Translations under genes and position numbers: made by a program
NCBI RefSeq assembly: GCF_030272615.1
Contig: NC_081414.1
Location: 911,279,009 to 911,343,008, forward strand
Length of the DNA stretch: 64,000 bases
Origin: Cryptomeria japonica
Taxonomy: Eukaryota; Streptophyta; Pinopsida; Cupressales; Cupressaceae
Direction of reading: 5' to 3'
In this document: positions 1 to 12,600 of the stretch, one piece after another
Position numbering within the stretch: the stretch's first letter is position 1
Layout: each line of letters starts with the position of its first letter
The notes under the pieces: model-generated
What the model was told of the DNA's origin: nothing
The model's database searches: none
What the model saw: the letters and a program-made list of their open reading frames with translations, nothing else

Positions 1-30
1 TGTCACCCTTTTGGGACAAAAGTGCACTTT

Positions 31-3000
31 TTAAGACTTGGGGGGAAAAAAGCATTTTTGAGAAACCGCTTTCTCTATTCTGGTTTCACATTCCTTTTGC
101 AGAAACTGGTCTTCGCCATGCAGGTATTCTCGCCATAAATCACGACCTGCTGCTCGTTCCTCGCGGACATATTCCTGAAACTTGATGCATAATTGGAAGA
201 GGGGATTAAAAGGGGGCATGGGAGGGTGGCGAATTTTGTATTGCATGCCTTCGAGATACTGGTCCACGTGCCTTAAACCGTCCTTCCAGCTGGAGCGATT
301 ACGCTCGAAGCATAATATGTCTGAATGGAACTGACCAGCAAAACTTAAGTCTTCAATGGAATAAGAAGCCTTATCTGCTCCCAATCTTCCCTCCCAATCC
401 GGCCGGATTACACTGTCGGACAGGTCATTTATCCACCCCGAAACCATTGATCGGAGGATGGTCTTGCCTAGTTCTTGCATGTTCCCCAGAATCGCCTCAC
501 ACGCGTCATTTTCTTTGTCAATAATTTCCTGGGCATCGTTCTTCATGGTGACGGTCCAATACCATTCCTTGAGAACACTGATGCTATGGGGACTCAAGAT
601 GTCAGGCAGTGTGGGAATTTGTGTATGTGTCCAGAAAAGAGCTCTTAGGAGGGGAAGGGTAGAGGCCGCTACTTCATGCATGTGAAGGGATTCTCTCTTT
701 ACTTCCAACAACCTGACGAGAGTGAGCTCTCGATGGAGAGCCATTTCCTTTACTTCTTTGAGGATCTGTTCTCCCCTTTTCTTGATGTCTTGCACCCATT
801 CCTTAACGGCCTTTGCGGTATCCCGGATTCCTTCAAATTCAGTTGTGGTCCTCTGCGCCAATGCCATTGGGGGAATATGGGATTCAGAGGGGTTGTGTAG
901 TGGCCGTAGGAGCTTATCGATGTATCCCTCGGCTTGTTCAGCACGGGCTCGATACATGTCCTTTTCAGCCGTGATTTCCTCGAGCTGTCTGAGTATGTTT
1001 TGCACCGAGTCCTTAAATTCCTCCTTTTCTTGCTCTTTTGTAGCTCGTCCGATGGGGACAGTCGTAATGCTATAATCTGCAAGGGTTATTTGATCTGCTA
1101 GCTTGTTTACGGGCGGGGTAGCAATATGAAGAGTGCGGTTCCTTTGCCCATCCTTGGTTATCTTAGAGTATGTTCTCGGTTTCTTCTTCCCTTTTACTTT
1201 TGTTTGATCCATTCGTGAGAAGATGTCTTCAAGGTCGATGGGCGCCTTGGTGGCGGCCCTACGCTGAGCTCTGGCGATCAGCCACTCTTGAGGCACCGTC
1301 TGGGTTGAGGATAGGGTTAAGTTAGCACCTTGTGCTCCCATACTTTCAACTGGCTGATCACAAATTAACAGCTGTCCCGCCATCGGAGGGGTGGAAGAAG
1401 GAGGAAGCTCTTTGTTTGCATCTGAGTTCTCCCCTATCTCACTGAATAATTGTCTGATATCTTCCTGTGATGGTGGCTCCTTGGTTCCCTCGAGCTCATG
1501 GATCTCGTCTGTTCTTTGTTCCCCTTCGACAGTTGAGTCGTCCTTGGCTGCATGGAGGAGTAGTAATTCATGGCGGCTCTGCTGGGTAGGTTCATGCACT
1601 TCGATCCCCTGGGTGGATGGGATTTCTCCTTCCTCTATCTGGTCACCCGGCTTGGTCGAATTGGGGCCCTTTTGCTCGGTGTCCGGCATATCTGGAGCAG
1701 GAGGATCATTGGCTTGGAATGCCTCTATGTCGCTCTGGGAAGGCGGAGCAGGTATGCAATCCAAATCTATGGCACCATCGGGCGAACTGGGGTCTGAAGA
1801 TGAAGCGGTCTCTGGCCTTCTTATGGGAATCTTCTCCCTCCTCGTTCTCTTGGACGTCCGAGTCCCTCTGCAAGCCTTAGTTTTCTTCCTTTTCTCTGGT
1901 TTTTCAGCTGATGTCCTTTCATCTTCGGAAGACTGAGAGTCGAAATTGCCCATCAGATGGTAAGTAAACTGGACCCCTTCATGGACTAGCCTCTCGATCT
2001 GGTGTTGTAACCATTGATCTGTGTATCTTGCCGGGGCTGTCATGACTGCTTCGAAATCCGTGATTGGGTCTCGAGACCAATCGACGCCTGGCAAGAGATG
2101 CCTCACTGCTTCGAATTCCCGGACTTGGAGACAATTCCCCGAGTCTGTGAGCTGATCCGGGACCCGACGGTACTCAAAGAGTCGCATTTGCTGCACACTC
2201 AATCTAGAATATTCCCGTCGCCTGACTTCGTAGTCATCGGAGCAATTTTTCCAGTAATCTTCAATTGACTCCTTTGCTCTGTAGCGCCTACCGTAAGCTC
2301 TCTTTGCCAAATTGTCATGATCAAAACATTTTCTTGGGAAATGTTCCTGTAGGCCATAAGAGGCTAGCTCTGCAAGGGACTCTTCTGCTAGGGTGGGAGT
2401 TCTCAATTGGACATCATGGTTGCCTATGATCATTGGAAATGCGAATCCAGCCTGCTTGCTTTCTCGTAATAATATGCCGGCAGGGCGTGATTGCCTTGCC
2501 ACTTCCATGAGGACTACTTTATCGGTTGGGTACCGCGGAAGTCGAAGGGGGGCACCTTCGAAGCCAGCAATTCGGATGTAGGAGAATCTTGGGAACTGAA
2601 TAAACCAGGCCCCATACCTCTGCACTAAAATGGTAGCTTGCTCCGAGAGCCTTATGTGTAACCCTCCCTGCATTAGCCTGACTAGGCGCATTGTGAAGGC
2701 GTCGTTGACACGTTCGTACTGTCCAACTGCGTAAGCCGGGCTGCTCTTTTCCCTTTGAGCTATATCCTGGTAGTGCAGCTGCGGGTAGCAATCATAAACC
2801 TTTACCTGACCAGGCCCATTCCCGATCTCACCTTTCATTATTAATCCTGGCAGTGGCTGGTTCTTTGCGAACATATAGACCAAATAGGAGGTCATGGTGA
2901 AATACTTCTTTGTCTCAAGCTCAATCAGCTGAGCATGGATGTTATCACTTATGATCTGAGCCCAGTCAAACTTAGACTTTCCGGCAAAGACCTGTTCTGT

Positions 3001-3663
3001 AAAATAGAACATCCATTCTTCAAAGTAGTTGGACTTAGGGAGTCCCATGACTCGGCTAAGTAAGGTGACCATATCGCCATGTTCATTATGAAAGTCACTT
3101 CTGGGGGTCTTTTTCACAATCCTGGTGCTTGAAGCCCTTTTTTCTTTGAACCATTCTTCGTTAATTAGTGCCCTGCATCGAGCTGGGTTCATATCATACG
3201 CCCCCTGTGCCTCGTCCATTGTTGTAGCTATGGGATTATTTGGAAAGGGGATATCAAATGCATCGCCGATAGCCTCAGGGGAGAAGTCGGCAATAGTGAT
3301 ATCTTCCAGAAGCACTAATCTGGACTTTGGCTCGTAATGCCGAGCAGCTTCCACTACTAACTCATAGTTCTGGATTGCTGGAGGAAAACCTGCTGCTTGG
3401 GCGATGCCACTTTCCAGCATTTGCCTAGGCCTGCCATATGCATTGGGTGAGAAGACCCGATCCCTGAAATCCTGAATATCAATGTGGCCAAGGTCGGTGT
3501 CACCAATGTTGTCCCAGATACTCTGGACCTTTGACTCTCTTAACCCTCCCCTCTGATACTGATACTTCATTCTTTCAACTTTCCGTGGGATGTCTGATTT
3601 GGATGCTCGTGAGGTTTCTGCTGCAGCGGGTGTTTTTGATGATTCTGCCGCTGATTTAGGCAT
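31..3663 (-). CDS. LTR-encoded protein, 1210 aa, function unknown (3' LTR copy)
   Basis: The predicted protein is identical to that at 14481-18113: same start, length and stop. Because LTRs are copied from one template during reverse transcription, two intact identical copies are expected in a young insertion. Each complete insertion therefore carries two loci for this protein, and a solo LTR would keep one. The only difference I saw between the LTRs lies outside the ORF. Its upstream region also has the GTGCAG acceptor just before the ATG (CAG at 3671-3669). Confidence 0.85.
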   Translation of the reverse strand: MPKSAAESSKTPAAAETSRASKSDIPRKVERMKYQYQRGGLRESKVQSIWDNIGDTDLGHIDIQDFRDRVFSPNAYGRPRQMLESGIAQAAGFPPAIQNYELVVEAARHYEPKSRLVLLEDITIADFSPEAIGDAFDIPFPNNPIATTMDEAQGAYDMNPARCRALINEEWFKEKRASSTRIVKKTPRSDFHNEHGDMVTLLSRVMGLPKSNYFEEWMFYFTEQVFAGKSKFDWAQIISDNIHAQLIELETKKYFTMTSYLVYMFAKNQPLPGLIMKGEIGNGPGQVKVYDCYPQLHYQDIAQREKSSPAYAVGQYERVNDAFTMRLVRLMQGGLHIRLSEQATILVQRYGAWFIQFPRFSYIRIAGFEGAPLRLPRYPTDKVVLMEVARQSRPAGILLRESKQAGFAFPMIIGNHDVQLRTPTLAEESLAELASYGLQEHFPRKCFDHDNLAKRAYGRRYRAKESIEDYWKNCSDDYEVRRREYSRLSVQQMRLFEYRRVPDQLTDSGNCLQVREFEAVRHLLPGVDWSRDPITDFEAVMTAPARYTDQWLQHQIERLVHEGVQFTYHLMGNFDSQSSEDERTSAEKPEKRKKTKACRGTRTSKRTRREKIPIRRPETASSSDPSSPDGAIDLDCIPAPPSQSDIEAFQANDPPAPDMPDTEQKGPNSTKPGDQIEEGEIPSTQGIEVHEPTQQSRHELLLLHAAKDDSTVEGEQRTDEIHELEGTKEPPSQEDIRQLFSEIGENSDANKELPPSSTPPMAGQLLICDQPVESMGAQGANLTLSSTQTVPQEWLIARAQRRAATKAPIDLEDIFSRMDQTKVKGKKKPRTYSKITKDGQRNRTLHIATPPVNKLADQITLADYSITTVPIGRATKEQEKEEFKDSVQNILRQLEEITAEKDMYRARAEQAEGYIDKLLRPLHNPSESHIPPMALAQRTTTEFEGIRDTAKAVKEWVQDIKKRGEQILKEVKEMALHRELTLVRLLEVKRESLHMHEVAASTLPLLRALFWTHTQIPTLPDILSPHSISVLKEWYWTVTMKNDAQEIIDKENDACEAILGNMQELGKTILRSMVSGWINDLSDSVIRPDWEGRLGADKASYSIEDLSFAGQFHSDILCFERNRSSWKDGLRHVDQYLEGMQYKIRHPPMPPFNPLFQLCIKFQEYVREERAAGRDLWREYLHGEDQFLQKECETRIEKAVSQKCFFPPKS

Positions 3664-4454
3664 TTATCCTGCACAGCCAGACACGGATTACAAGGTGACA
3701 CGAGAATGACGATGCGGGTTAGAAAATAACAGAAGTGTTTCAACAGACCGAGATTAGCTTAAATGTCACTCTGGGCTAACAATCTGATTAACTTCTACAG
3801 CATCATATTCCTGAAGATTTATGACTAAGCATTCTTACTCTCGAATTTTTTGGATTAATTTTAACAAAGGCAGAACATGAGAATTTTGAAAAGAGATGCA
3901 GTTTTCGGCCAAACTCCGGGAATAAGTCCTAAATTTTGGATGTTCGAATGACGGAGATGCAGACTCTAAGCATTTCAAATTTTGCGTATTTTGCCTATTT
4001 GATTCACACATTTTAAATGACCGTACGCGATAAGGCGTACTTACCTGATTGGAGCGAATGATGGGTGATTACCCGACCTTGTCGTGCGGGGCGAGCGGAT
4101 GACCCTGCAAAATTTGAATCCCAACGGTTATCCTTCCTGTTTAAATTTTCGCAGTTTGGAAGATGAAAGAGGATTTATTAATTTCACATGGTTCTGTGTC
4201 TAACAACCTGAATTTTAAATGGTTGATGGGAGGATGATGCGGTGTCTTACCTCCTTGCTTTCGGATTTAAGAGTTCCTTTCGAATTTCGAATTGGAGGTT
4301 TTCGAATCTAACCTTCGCGGGTGTGCTCGCCCTGGCCTCCGCGTTACAAACTGTGCCTTTTGCGTTAAAGTTTCGCTTGCTTTTGGACTTCGCTTTCTGC
4401 ATTAAAGCTTGGAGCTTAAGTCGGGAGAGATGATCGCATTGGCTTTTAACTTTG

Positions 4455-5525
4455 CCTTCGTTTTGTGTTCGGACCTAAGGTTCGAAAATGATTGTGTCGC
4501 CTTCAGCTTCCATCCCCGCCGAGGTTCGGACCTGGGGTCCGAAATGCGATCTCACAGGGTTAATTTCCTCGCCTTTGCCAGCGCTCGAGGCTTAGGGTCT
4601 GGAGACGATAATCGCACTATGTTTTGCTTTTAAACGTTCATCTTGGAATTTCGGACGCTTAGGGTCCGAAAACGTTGTTTGCACTATGTTTTTACTTAAC
4701 TTCGCCTTGTTGGAGCTCGGACGCGGGGGTCCGAAATGGATGCTGCGCTATGTTTTTAAAACTTTATTTGCCTTTGTTGAAGTTCGGACGCGGGGGTCCG
4801 AAATGCGCGTCGTTCGCACTATGTTTTAAAACTTAACTTCGCCTTGGTTTAAGTTCGGACGCGGGGGTCCGAAATGGATGCTGCGCTATGTTTTTAAAAC
4901 TTTATTTGCCTTTGTTGAAGTTCGGACGCGGGGGTCCGAAATGCGCGTCGTTCGCACTATGTTTTAAAACTTAACTTCGCCTTGGTTTAAGTTCGGACGC
5001 GGGGGTCCGAAATGCGCGTTTTGTTATGTTTAAAAAACCCAACTTTGCCTTTTTCGGAGCTTAGGGTCCGAAGCGCGTGTTTAATATGGTTGCTTTTAAA
5101 GCCTTGCTTCGCCCTTTTTATTCGGAGCTTGGGGTCCGAAGTATGCGTTTTGTTGTGCGTTTTTGCTTTTTAAAACTTACTTCGCCCTTTTCAGAGCTTA
5201 GGGTCCGAAGTATGTATGGTGTGCGTTTTTGCTTTTTAAAACTTATTTCGCCCTTTTCAGAGCTTAGGGTCCGAAAACGGTGTTTATGTAGCTTTTTTAA
5301 AAAAACTTTAACTTTGTTGAAGTTCGGACCTAAGGTCCGAAATGGATGCGCGTTTTGTTATAACTTGATTTTGGACATTTCGGACCTGGGGTCCGAAAAT
5401 GGAATTCCACCTTACGCTTTTAAATTTTGAATTTTCACTTTCGGACACTTAAATCCAAAAAGAGGAGCGCATAACGTTTTTTTACCTTAACTTGACTTTC
5501 GCCAAGTTCGGACCTGGGGTCCGAA
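4455..5525. repeat. Palindrome array, left LTR of element A
   Basis: About 17 irregular units spaced roughly 50-75 bp. Each has a short inverted repeat of the type TTCGGACC-x3-GGTCCGAA, or variants such as CGGACGCGGGGGTCCG. Two larger copies of about 139 bp (4736-4874 and 4875-5012) show higher-order duplication of two units. The array sits in the upstream part of the LTR, between the LTR start and the ORF. Confidence 0.85.
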
Positions 5526-5771
5526 AAGGAGATGCATTATGTTAAGTTTTGAAATTTTGGAACAAACTCTCGGTATTTACGCCCGAAAGCCAGATCAGTC
5601 AAAAGGGCTCATTGGTTCACTACTCCAACGTTGATCAGCTTACGGACTGATCACGAACTCGCTCGAGGAGATACGAGAAACTCTGATTCAATTCTCGGGA
5701 TGACGATCAAAAAACTCAAAACTGGAAAGGGGGACCCTGTCGGCGACAGGGGGCGTGTGCAACGCACAACA

Positions 5772-6691
5772 AATGGCGACTCTGCTGGAGAAATGCTCCC
5801 AGTCATTTCGGGAACGCAAGTTCGGATCGAACCTAGAATCTCTGGTTAACCACCACGACCGAGAGGAGAGAAGGAGAAGAATCTTTCAAAATAAGATAAT
5901 GTGAATAGTCAAATCAAATCACACGCAAGTCGGATCAACTAGTGTGTGCAAATGGGGTTCATTCCAGCCTAGAAAAAGTTGTGGCATCAATGTTTCACTG
6001 TGTCGAGATGTCCAACGGGCTAATACTCCAAAAGCAACCTGGATAGAGCCCCGCTGCCAGCAAGCGTCTATAGCCCCGGCGGAGTTATCGCCTGTTAGCT
6101 CACAGAGATTGCTCTGTTTCCGGCAAGAAGGTTTTATCCCTTTTTCTTTTTATACCGGCAGAGATGCCTGCATTCCCTTTTGCCAATTTTACGCTTAACG
6201 CTTGATTTCAGAGCGCTTGATCAGTTTTCTTTTCTTTTCTCTTTTTCTTTTTTTTTTGGAATAGTAGGCAATGAAGCCTACGCGGGATTGAGCATAACAG
6301 TGGTCGCTGAAGTGTAGCCACGGACCTTTCATCGATATAGCGTCCCTTTGATTAGCAACTGATTGTATGCAGTTTTTTTTTATGTGTATCTGTGCAGTAA
6401 TCGCGATATTGTGGATAGGTTTTGACTAGGACAAGATTTTGTAGAGAAAGGTCGTCTAGATCTAACCGGACGGATCATGGGGTGCTCCATTAATCAAAAG
6501 TCTCCCCGAGCTTGGATTCCAAAAACAGATGGTAACAGTAATCTGGCGTCGCACCAGCGTTTGTACATGGCGAAGGCCTCTTTCGAGAAAATGACAGGGG
6601 TCCCAAAAATGGAGCAGGAAAACAAGAAACTAAGCTAAGACAAGGAAGGAAAACGGAGCCGCTATTCACAATGAAAAAGGCTTGGGGAAGC
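5772..6691 (-). other. 3' untranslated internal region of element A
   Basis: No ORF of note. A 33-base tract (6225-6257), all pyrimidine on the plus strand and so oligopurine in the sense strand, lies about 455 bp before the 3' LTR. It could be an internal polypurine tract but does not abut the LTR. Next to the LTR the plus strand starts TGGCGACTCTGCTGGAGA and can fold into a GACT..AGTC / GGAG..CTCC hairpin. Confidence 0.55.
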
Positions 6692-9600
6692 CTATGGCTG
6701 GAAATAATGCTTGAGGAATTGACCATTCACGGGCAAGGGAACGTCCTCGCCTGTTAGGGTCCTGAGTCGGAATGCATTCTCTCCCAAAATTTCTGAAATT
6801 TGAAAAGGACCGAGCCACAGATTATCAAATTTGTCGTGCTCTCCCTTTCTTTCATGAGCTTTGTCCCAACAAAGAACAAGATCGGAAATGCGAAAGGCCT
6901 TTACTTTTGCCCGTCTGTCGAACCAACGCTTGACTACTTCTTGGTGTTTGGCAAAATTATTTATAGCGTCGTCTCTTTTTTCATCTAAGTATAACAGCTG
7001 GGACAACCTGGCTTCCGCAGCGTTATCGATTCCTAGGTATTTGCTCATGAACTGCAAAGTTGGTATTCTCAATTGTATCGGGAAGATGGGGTCAAGACCA
7101 TATACTAAGTGGTATGGAGAAGTTCCAATGGCGGCCTTGCATCGGGTACGGTCTGCCCAAAGGGCAAATCGGAGTTGGGTATGCCAATCTCTCGGGTTCT
7201 TGTCTAGGAGTCTCTTAATCACACTCAGGAGGTTTTTGTTTGTGGATTCCGCTAAACCATTACCTTGGGGATAGTAATTAGATGAAAATTTTAAAGTGAT
7301 CCCGTAATTGAAGGCCCAATTTGAAAATTTTAATGACGTGAAAGCAGAACCATTATCACAGACTAGAGCATGAGGACAGCAAAAACGTGTAATAATATTC
7401 TCCTCTAAAAATTTAATAACAGCATCAGCATTGCATTGTTTCAACGATTGAGCTTCAGACCACCTTGTACAATAATCGGAAGCGGTTAGAATGTACCTGT
7501 GTTGCGCAGAGGAGGGTGGGTTGATTGTACCTATGAAGTCGAGCGCCCATTGGCCAAATGGTCTTACCTCTATGACTGGTTGGAGTGGCATAGCTGGGGT
7601 ACGCTCCCTTGCTGCGGATACTTGGCACACATGACATTTCTTTACATGTTCGTGGGTGTCTCGAAATAAGGAAGGCCAATAATAGCCTGCCCTGAGGATT
7701 TGGTGAGCCGTTGCTAAGCCTGATCCGTGGCCGGTTCCGAACTTGGTATGGAACTGCTCTATAATCTGGCGTGCTTCATCCTCATTTACGCACCTCAGGT
7801 AAATGCCCTCATGATTCCTGCGGTATAAGACGGCACCTTGCAGCATGAAACGGCTACTCTTCATCCTTAGTGCCCTTTTCTGCACTGGGTTGAGGTGTGA
7901 TGGGCATTTCTGATTAAGAAGGTAGAAAATTATGTCATCGTACCAACTGTCTGGGGAGACCTGTTCAATCAAATACTGTTGATGTACGATTCCTGAGCAT
8001 TCAGACGCGAGGGTTTGTGTCAAGGCCTGACCTCGCACTAGCTTCATAGGCTGGATTTCAACGTCATATTCCTGAATGATGGTCACCCATTTGCCTCTCC
8101 TTTCGCCTAGCTCATTTTGCATCAATAATGTCTTCACTGCGACATCTGGTACTATGGCATATATCTTACTCCTAAGTATATAATGCCGGAACTTCCTGAT
8201 GGCTTTGACTAGCGCATAGGCCTGCTTTTCAATGTTTGGGTATCTTAGTTCAGCCTCCTTCAACGGAGTACTCATGAATGCTATCGGGTGCTCACCCTTT
8301 TCCTCCCTTCGCTGAGTTAAGATTGCTGCACAGGTGTGCTCGGAGGCGAAGGAATAAATGTAAAAGGGCCTTAGGTAGTCAGGGCTTACCAGAACCGGCG
8401 CTTGGACGATTGCTTGCTTGATCTCTTCGAACGCCCTTTTGGTTATTGGGGTCCATTCTATCTTGGCGTCCTTTTTCAACATATCGTTGAGAGGGCGAAC
8501 TATTTCAGCAAACCCAGTTATGAATTTCCGAACAAAATTTATCTTTCCGAAATATGACTTAAGTTCCTTTTTACTTGCAGGGAGGTTGATTTGCAGTATG
8601 GCCTTGATCCTATCAGGGTCAATTGCTATGCCCTTTTCTGAGATAACATGGCCGAGGAGCTTACCTTCGGTCACTCCGAACATACATTTCCTTGGGTTTA
8701 AGGATATCCCGAATCGACGACAGCGTTGGAAAACCTTTCGCAAATCATTCACATGATCTGCCCTTTGTTTGGAGAAAACGGTCAAGTCGTCCATATAGAC
8801 AATGATGCAGCGACCTACAAGGTCTTTGAATGCAATGTCCATGGCGCGTTGAAATGTAGCCCCTGCGTTGATCAAACCAAAGGGCATTCTCCGATAAGCA
8901 AATATCCCCCACTTAGTGGTAAACGCAGTCTTAAGTCGGTCCTCGTATTCGACCATTACTTGGTTGTACCCAGAGTAACCGTCCAAGAAGGACATCATCT
9001 GGGATCCGTTGACTGTTTGCAGGACTTCATCAAGGGAGGGCAGCGGGTAGTTATCCTTTTCTGATGCTCTGTTTAGATTACGGAAATCGACACACAGTCT
9101 GATTTCCCCGCTCTTCTTTCTTACTGGGACTAGATTAGCGACCCAGGTAGAATGTCGTACTGGAAAGACGATGCGAGCAGCCAGCAACTTCTTTACCTCT
9201 TGATATATTAATGGTTCGAGGAGGGCATTCACTGGACGCTGTCTTTGCCTGAAAGGTTTTGAATCTGGCTTGAGGGGTATGGTATGAGTTATTACAGATG
9301 TATCATAGGTTTTGAGATCCTCATACCCCCAAGCGATGATATCTGGGAATTCCCTCATATTTTTGAGGATTCCGTCTCTTTCTTGGGGCGTACACACTTT
9401 GCCAATCAGCACGTTCTTTTGATTTCCTTGCGTGCCGATGTTGATTTTATCACAGGCGCCTCCTTCTGCAGTGCCCTCTTTGCGAGACTTAAGCTGGTCC
9501 CAGTCGAAAATTCGTTCTAACTGCACCATACCTTTGGGAATCGTATTTGTTCTGAGATTTAAGACCCCCTCTATGTCAATCTCGGCTTCTTGGGGTTCTT

Positions 9601-12600
9601 CCTCATCTATGATCTGAGTTGCAAATACATCTGAGCTTGTAATGAAGTCGATGATGTGTTTGTCATCATTAAACACCTGAAAATTGGTAATGTTGTCTGG
9701 GACTGATGGAACTGAGGCTAACTCTACTGTAAATTTCTTCAAACTTTGCATTGATAGTGGCTCAAGCGTGCTTGCGGCCTGGGCCAACGAATCAGCGACC
9801 TGGTTTTGTGACCTGAATATGGTTTTGATGTTAAAAGCATCGAAGCTTTCCATTATGTCCCACACGCGATTACGGTAAAGGCTGAGTCTCTTGTCGTGGC
9901 AAGTGTATTGTCTTCGAACTTGCCTGACTACTACTTCGGAATCTCCGAAACAATGCAGGATCTGGGCTCCCTTTTTAGTGGCTAATAGCAAACCGTGAAT
10001 TAAAGACTCATATTCTGCTATATTGTTGGTGCAGTGAAACTGTAGTCTGTAGGAAGCTAAATAGGTTTCACCAGTGGGGCTTATCAGTTCTACCCCTGCT
10101 CCAGCCCCTCTCTTGGATTTAGAGCCATCGAACCTTAAGGTCCAAGTCTGATTTGGGCTGGTAACCTTGCTGGTCGCGGTTGCCGAACCTGTAATTCCAT
10201 ACTTTTGCCGCTCAGGGGGTGTGGTGGCCTCCGGTCTGAGAGTATGAGTTTGTAGCACCTCTGAATGCCTCTTGCGTGCCTGACTCAACGCTGACCTGCA
10301 TAGTGAACAAGTTGTTTCTGAATGGGCAGCATTGTGAACTCTGCACCAACCGGTTAGGAGCAGATTTGCAATAGAATCTTGATAGTTGAGCTGGGACGCT
10401 GGTCTTTCACATTTACAGAAGAATTCCCTGAGGCTGCTAAATAACTCCCCTTCTTCTGGCGATGGGGCCTCCTTATCATAACTCTCCGCAATCTGTCCGA
10501 AATTTTGGACTGGGTTTGAGCATTGTACCAATAGGACTTCGTTCATTGACCCGACGTCTGCCCTATATGTGCCCAGGTCTGATTCTAAGAATAGGGTTTC
10601 ATTAGCCTGATTATATTCCGTAATCATCAGCTTGAGCCGAGGTTCGGACTCGATCCGGATCTGATTTGCTACCCCTCTCCATGGTAGCCACATGTGAGTG
10701 AAACTAGAATGCAGCCAGCCGTTGAGGACGCGGGTCCAATCTCGGCTGAGTAACATGCCATAGGCCCCTGGGATGTCCACCACTTGAATGTCGATGTACA
10801 TCTGAATACGTGGATCAGCTGTTAGTTGCATGTGTATGTTGTTTAGCTCGCCCACTACAGTTACTTCAGATTTGTCCAACTGGGTAACCTTTCGGTTAGT
10901 CTTGGTGGGGGTCAAGCCTAAAGCACTGCATACTGACAAGGGCATAACATTTGCTGAAGCTCCCGAGTCAATGAGGCAATTGTGCAAGTTCTTACCAAAG
11001 ATTCGGAGAGTTAATAAAAAAGGGGGGGGTTCTAGCTTTTCGGTGAACAAGCTTATTGTAGGCTCTGATGGTATGGTATCATTGTTCATGATTGAGATAT
11101 CCTGAGTCCTTCCCCGTGCACGTGCTCCAAAGCCGGCCTCCATAGGTGGATCATTTTGGAACTCAGGTGGTGCAGAATAATTCACTGTCGCATCCCTGGG
11201 AGTTGTTGGTCCTCTCACCTCACCACTGATCTTCTGGGGTTGTCCTTGTACTATCCTTTGTCCAGGGTGATCGTCCATCCCTTTGGACTGAGTAGGTGTG
11301 GGTTCCTTAAGACTATTCAAGACCATGTCCCTGACTTCGGAGACTTTCATTAGTTCAAAAAAGGGTAAGTTGACTTTCATTTTTTTGAACTCATCTGCCA
11401 CCAACTGGCCAAGCTTAGCAATTTCTATGTTGCTGGATGACCTATCACTAGAGCCTGGATTTGTGACAGTAATTGGCTGGTTCTGCGGAATGAGCATCCT
11501 TGTCTGGGGTGGGGTTTTCTGGGGCTGCCCTTGGCTCGCGTACTGTTGCGATGCCTTTGGATAACTTGGGTTATTACTAGCATTCTGATCTGGAGGGACC
11601 TGGATGTCTTTGGGAGGTGTGGAAGTGGTGTAGGGGCTGCTGTTGCTGTTCTGGTTGTTATTGTTATAATGCCCCCGATTTGCGCGCTGGTACTGCTGAA
11701 ATGCATTCACATCGACGGGCTGATTCGGGTCAGCCACCTCGTTTTCATCCTGATTGGGGAAGAAAAATGGGGGAATGTAGGTTTCTAGAACAAGTGCAGT
11801 GTCGTACCTTGGTGACGGCACTATTTCAAATCCAGAGGGAGGGAGCACTGGTTGAGGCATTGTGTTTTCCACCTCTCGTTGGAATATGCTGGCAGCAACC
11901 TGAAATTCGTCGCATTGTAACTCTGAGTGCCGATTAGTGTTGTGTAACCTGCACCAGTTAGAAAGTGCTGCCTCTGCCAAAAATACCGTATCCGTTGGCC
12001 TGTTTTCCGATGCTGGCGGATTGTCGAGCGGAGTAGGCACTCCTCCGTTGTTGGGACGGGTGTTCCATGTCCTTGCGGGTCTTTGATATCCTTGATTCTG
12101 ATATTGGCCCTGGTGTTGGTTCCTCTGATTACTTTGCAACTGATTATTCTGATTTCGCAGATGAGTAACTTCAGAGGACAGCCTTTTCATTTGGTCAGTC
12201 AGTTCCCGCATCTCATCCTTCTCCTCTTGGGTTCTTGATGACACAGTGGTATTTTGCAGATAGATAGGCTGCTTAGGGAGGATTTGGGCTATAGGTGGTC
12301 CTGGATGAAGTACCAGTTGGCTGGTGGGCTGCTGAGGCTGATATGCCGGTTGTGGGATTGGGTTTAAAATGGGCGTTTGGTGGGTCAAAGCTTGAGTAAT
12401 TCCCTGGAGTTGGCTGGATGCAGCAGGGGGGCCTAATTGCATCAAGGGCCCGGCGATATTTTGGCCTAGCCCCTTACTAATTTCCATGGCCTTAGCATAG
12501 GCCTCAGTCAGTGTAGTTGGCGCAGGGTGTGATTGTCGGACGAACATGGCTGTTAAATAATCCAGCGCTGAATAGTAGATTTCCCTTGCCGAAGCGTCAC

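Larger units (their letters stand above)
1..5771 (-). repeat. 3' LTR of element A (partial)
   Basis: In sense (minus) orientation it begins at 5771 with TGTTGTGCG and runs left past position 1. By comparison with the right LTR about 1.08 kb is missing. It holds the terminal hairpins, the palindrome array (4455-5525) and a full copy of the 1210-codon ORF (31-3663). The internal edge at 5772 has no polypurine tract directly against it; instead the plus strand reads TGGCGACTCTGCTGGAGA starting two bases inside. Confidence 0.88.

Noticed and set aside
1391-1936. 181-codon plus-strand ORF (and its twin at 15841-16386)
   Set aside because: Antisense shadow of the Ser/Glu-rich linker of the 1210-aa ORF; no independent support.
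5631-5849. Short plus-strand ORFs near the LTR start
   Set aside because: They cross the LTR border and contain the terminal hairpins; random open frames.
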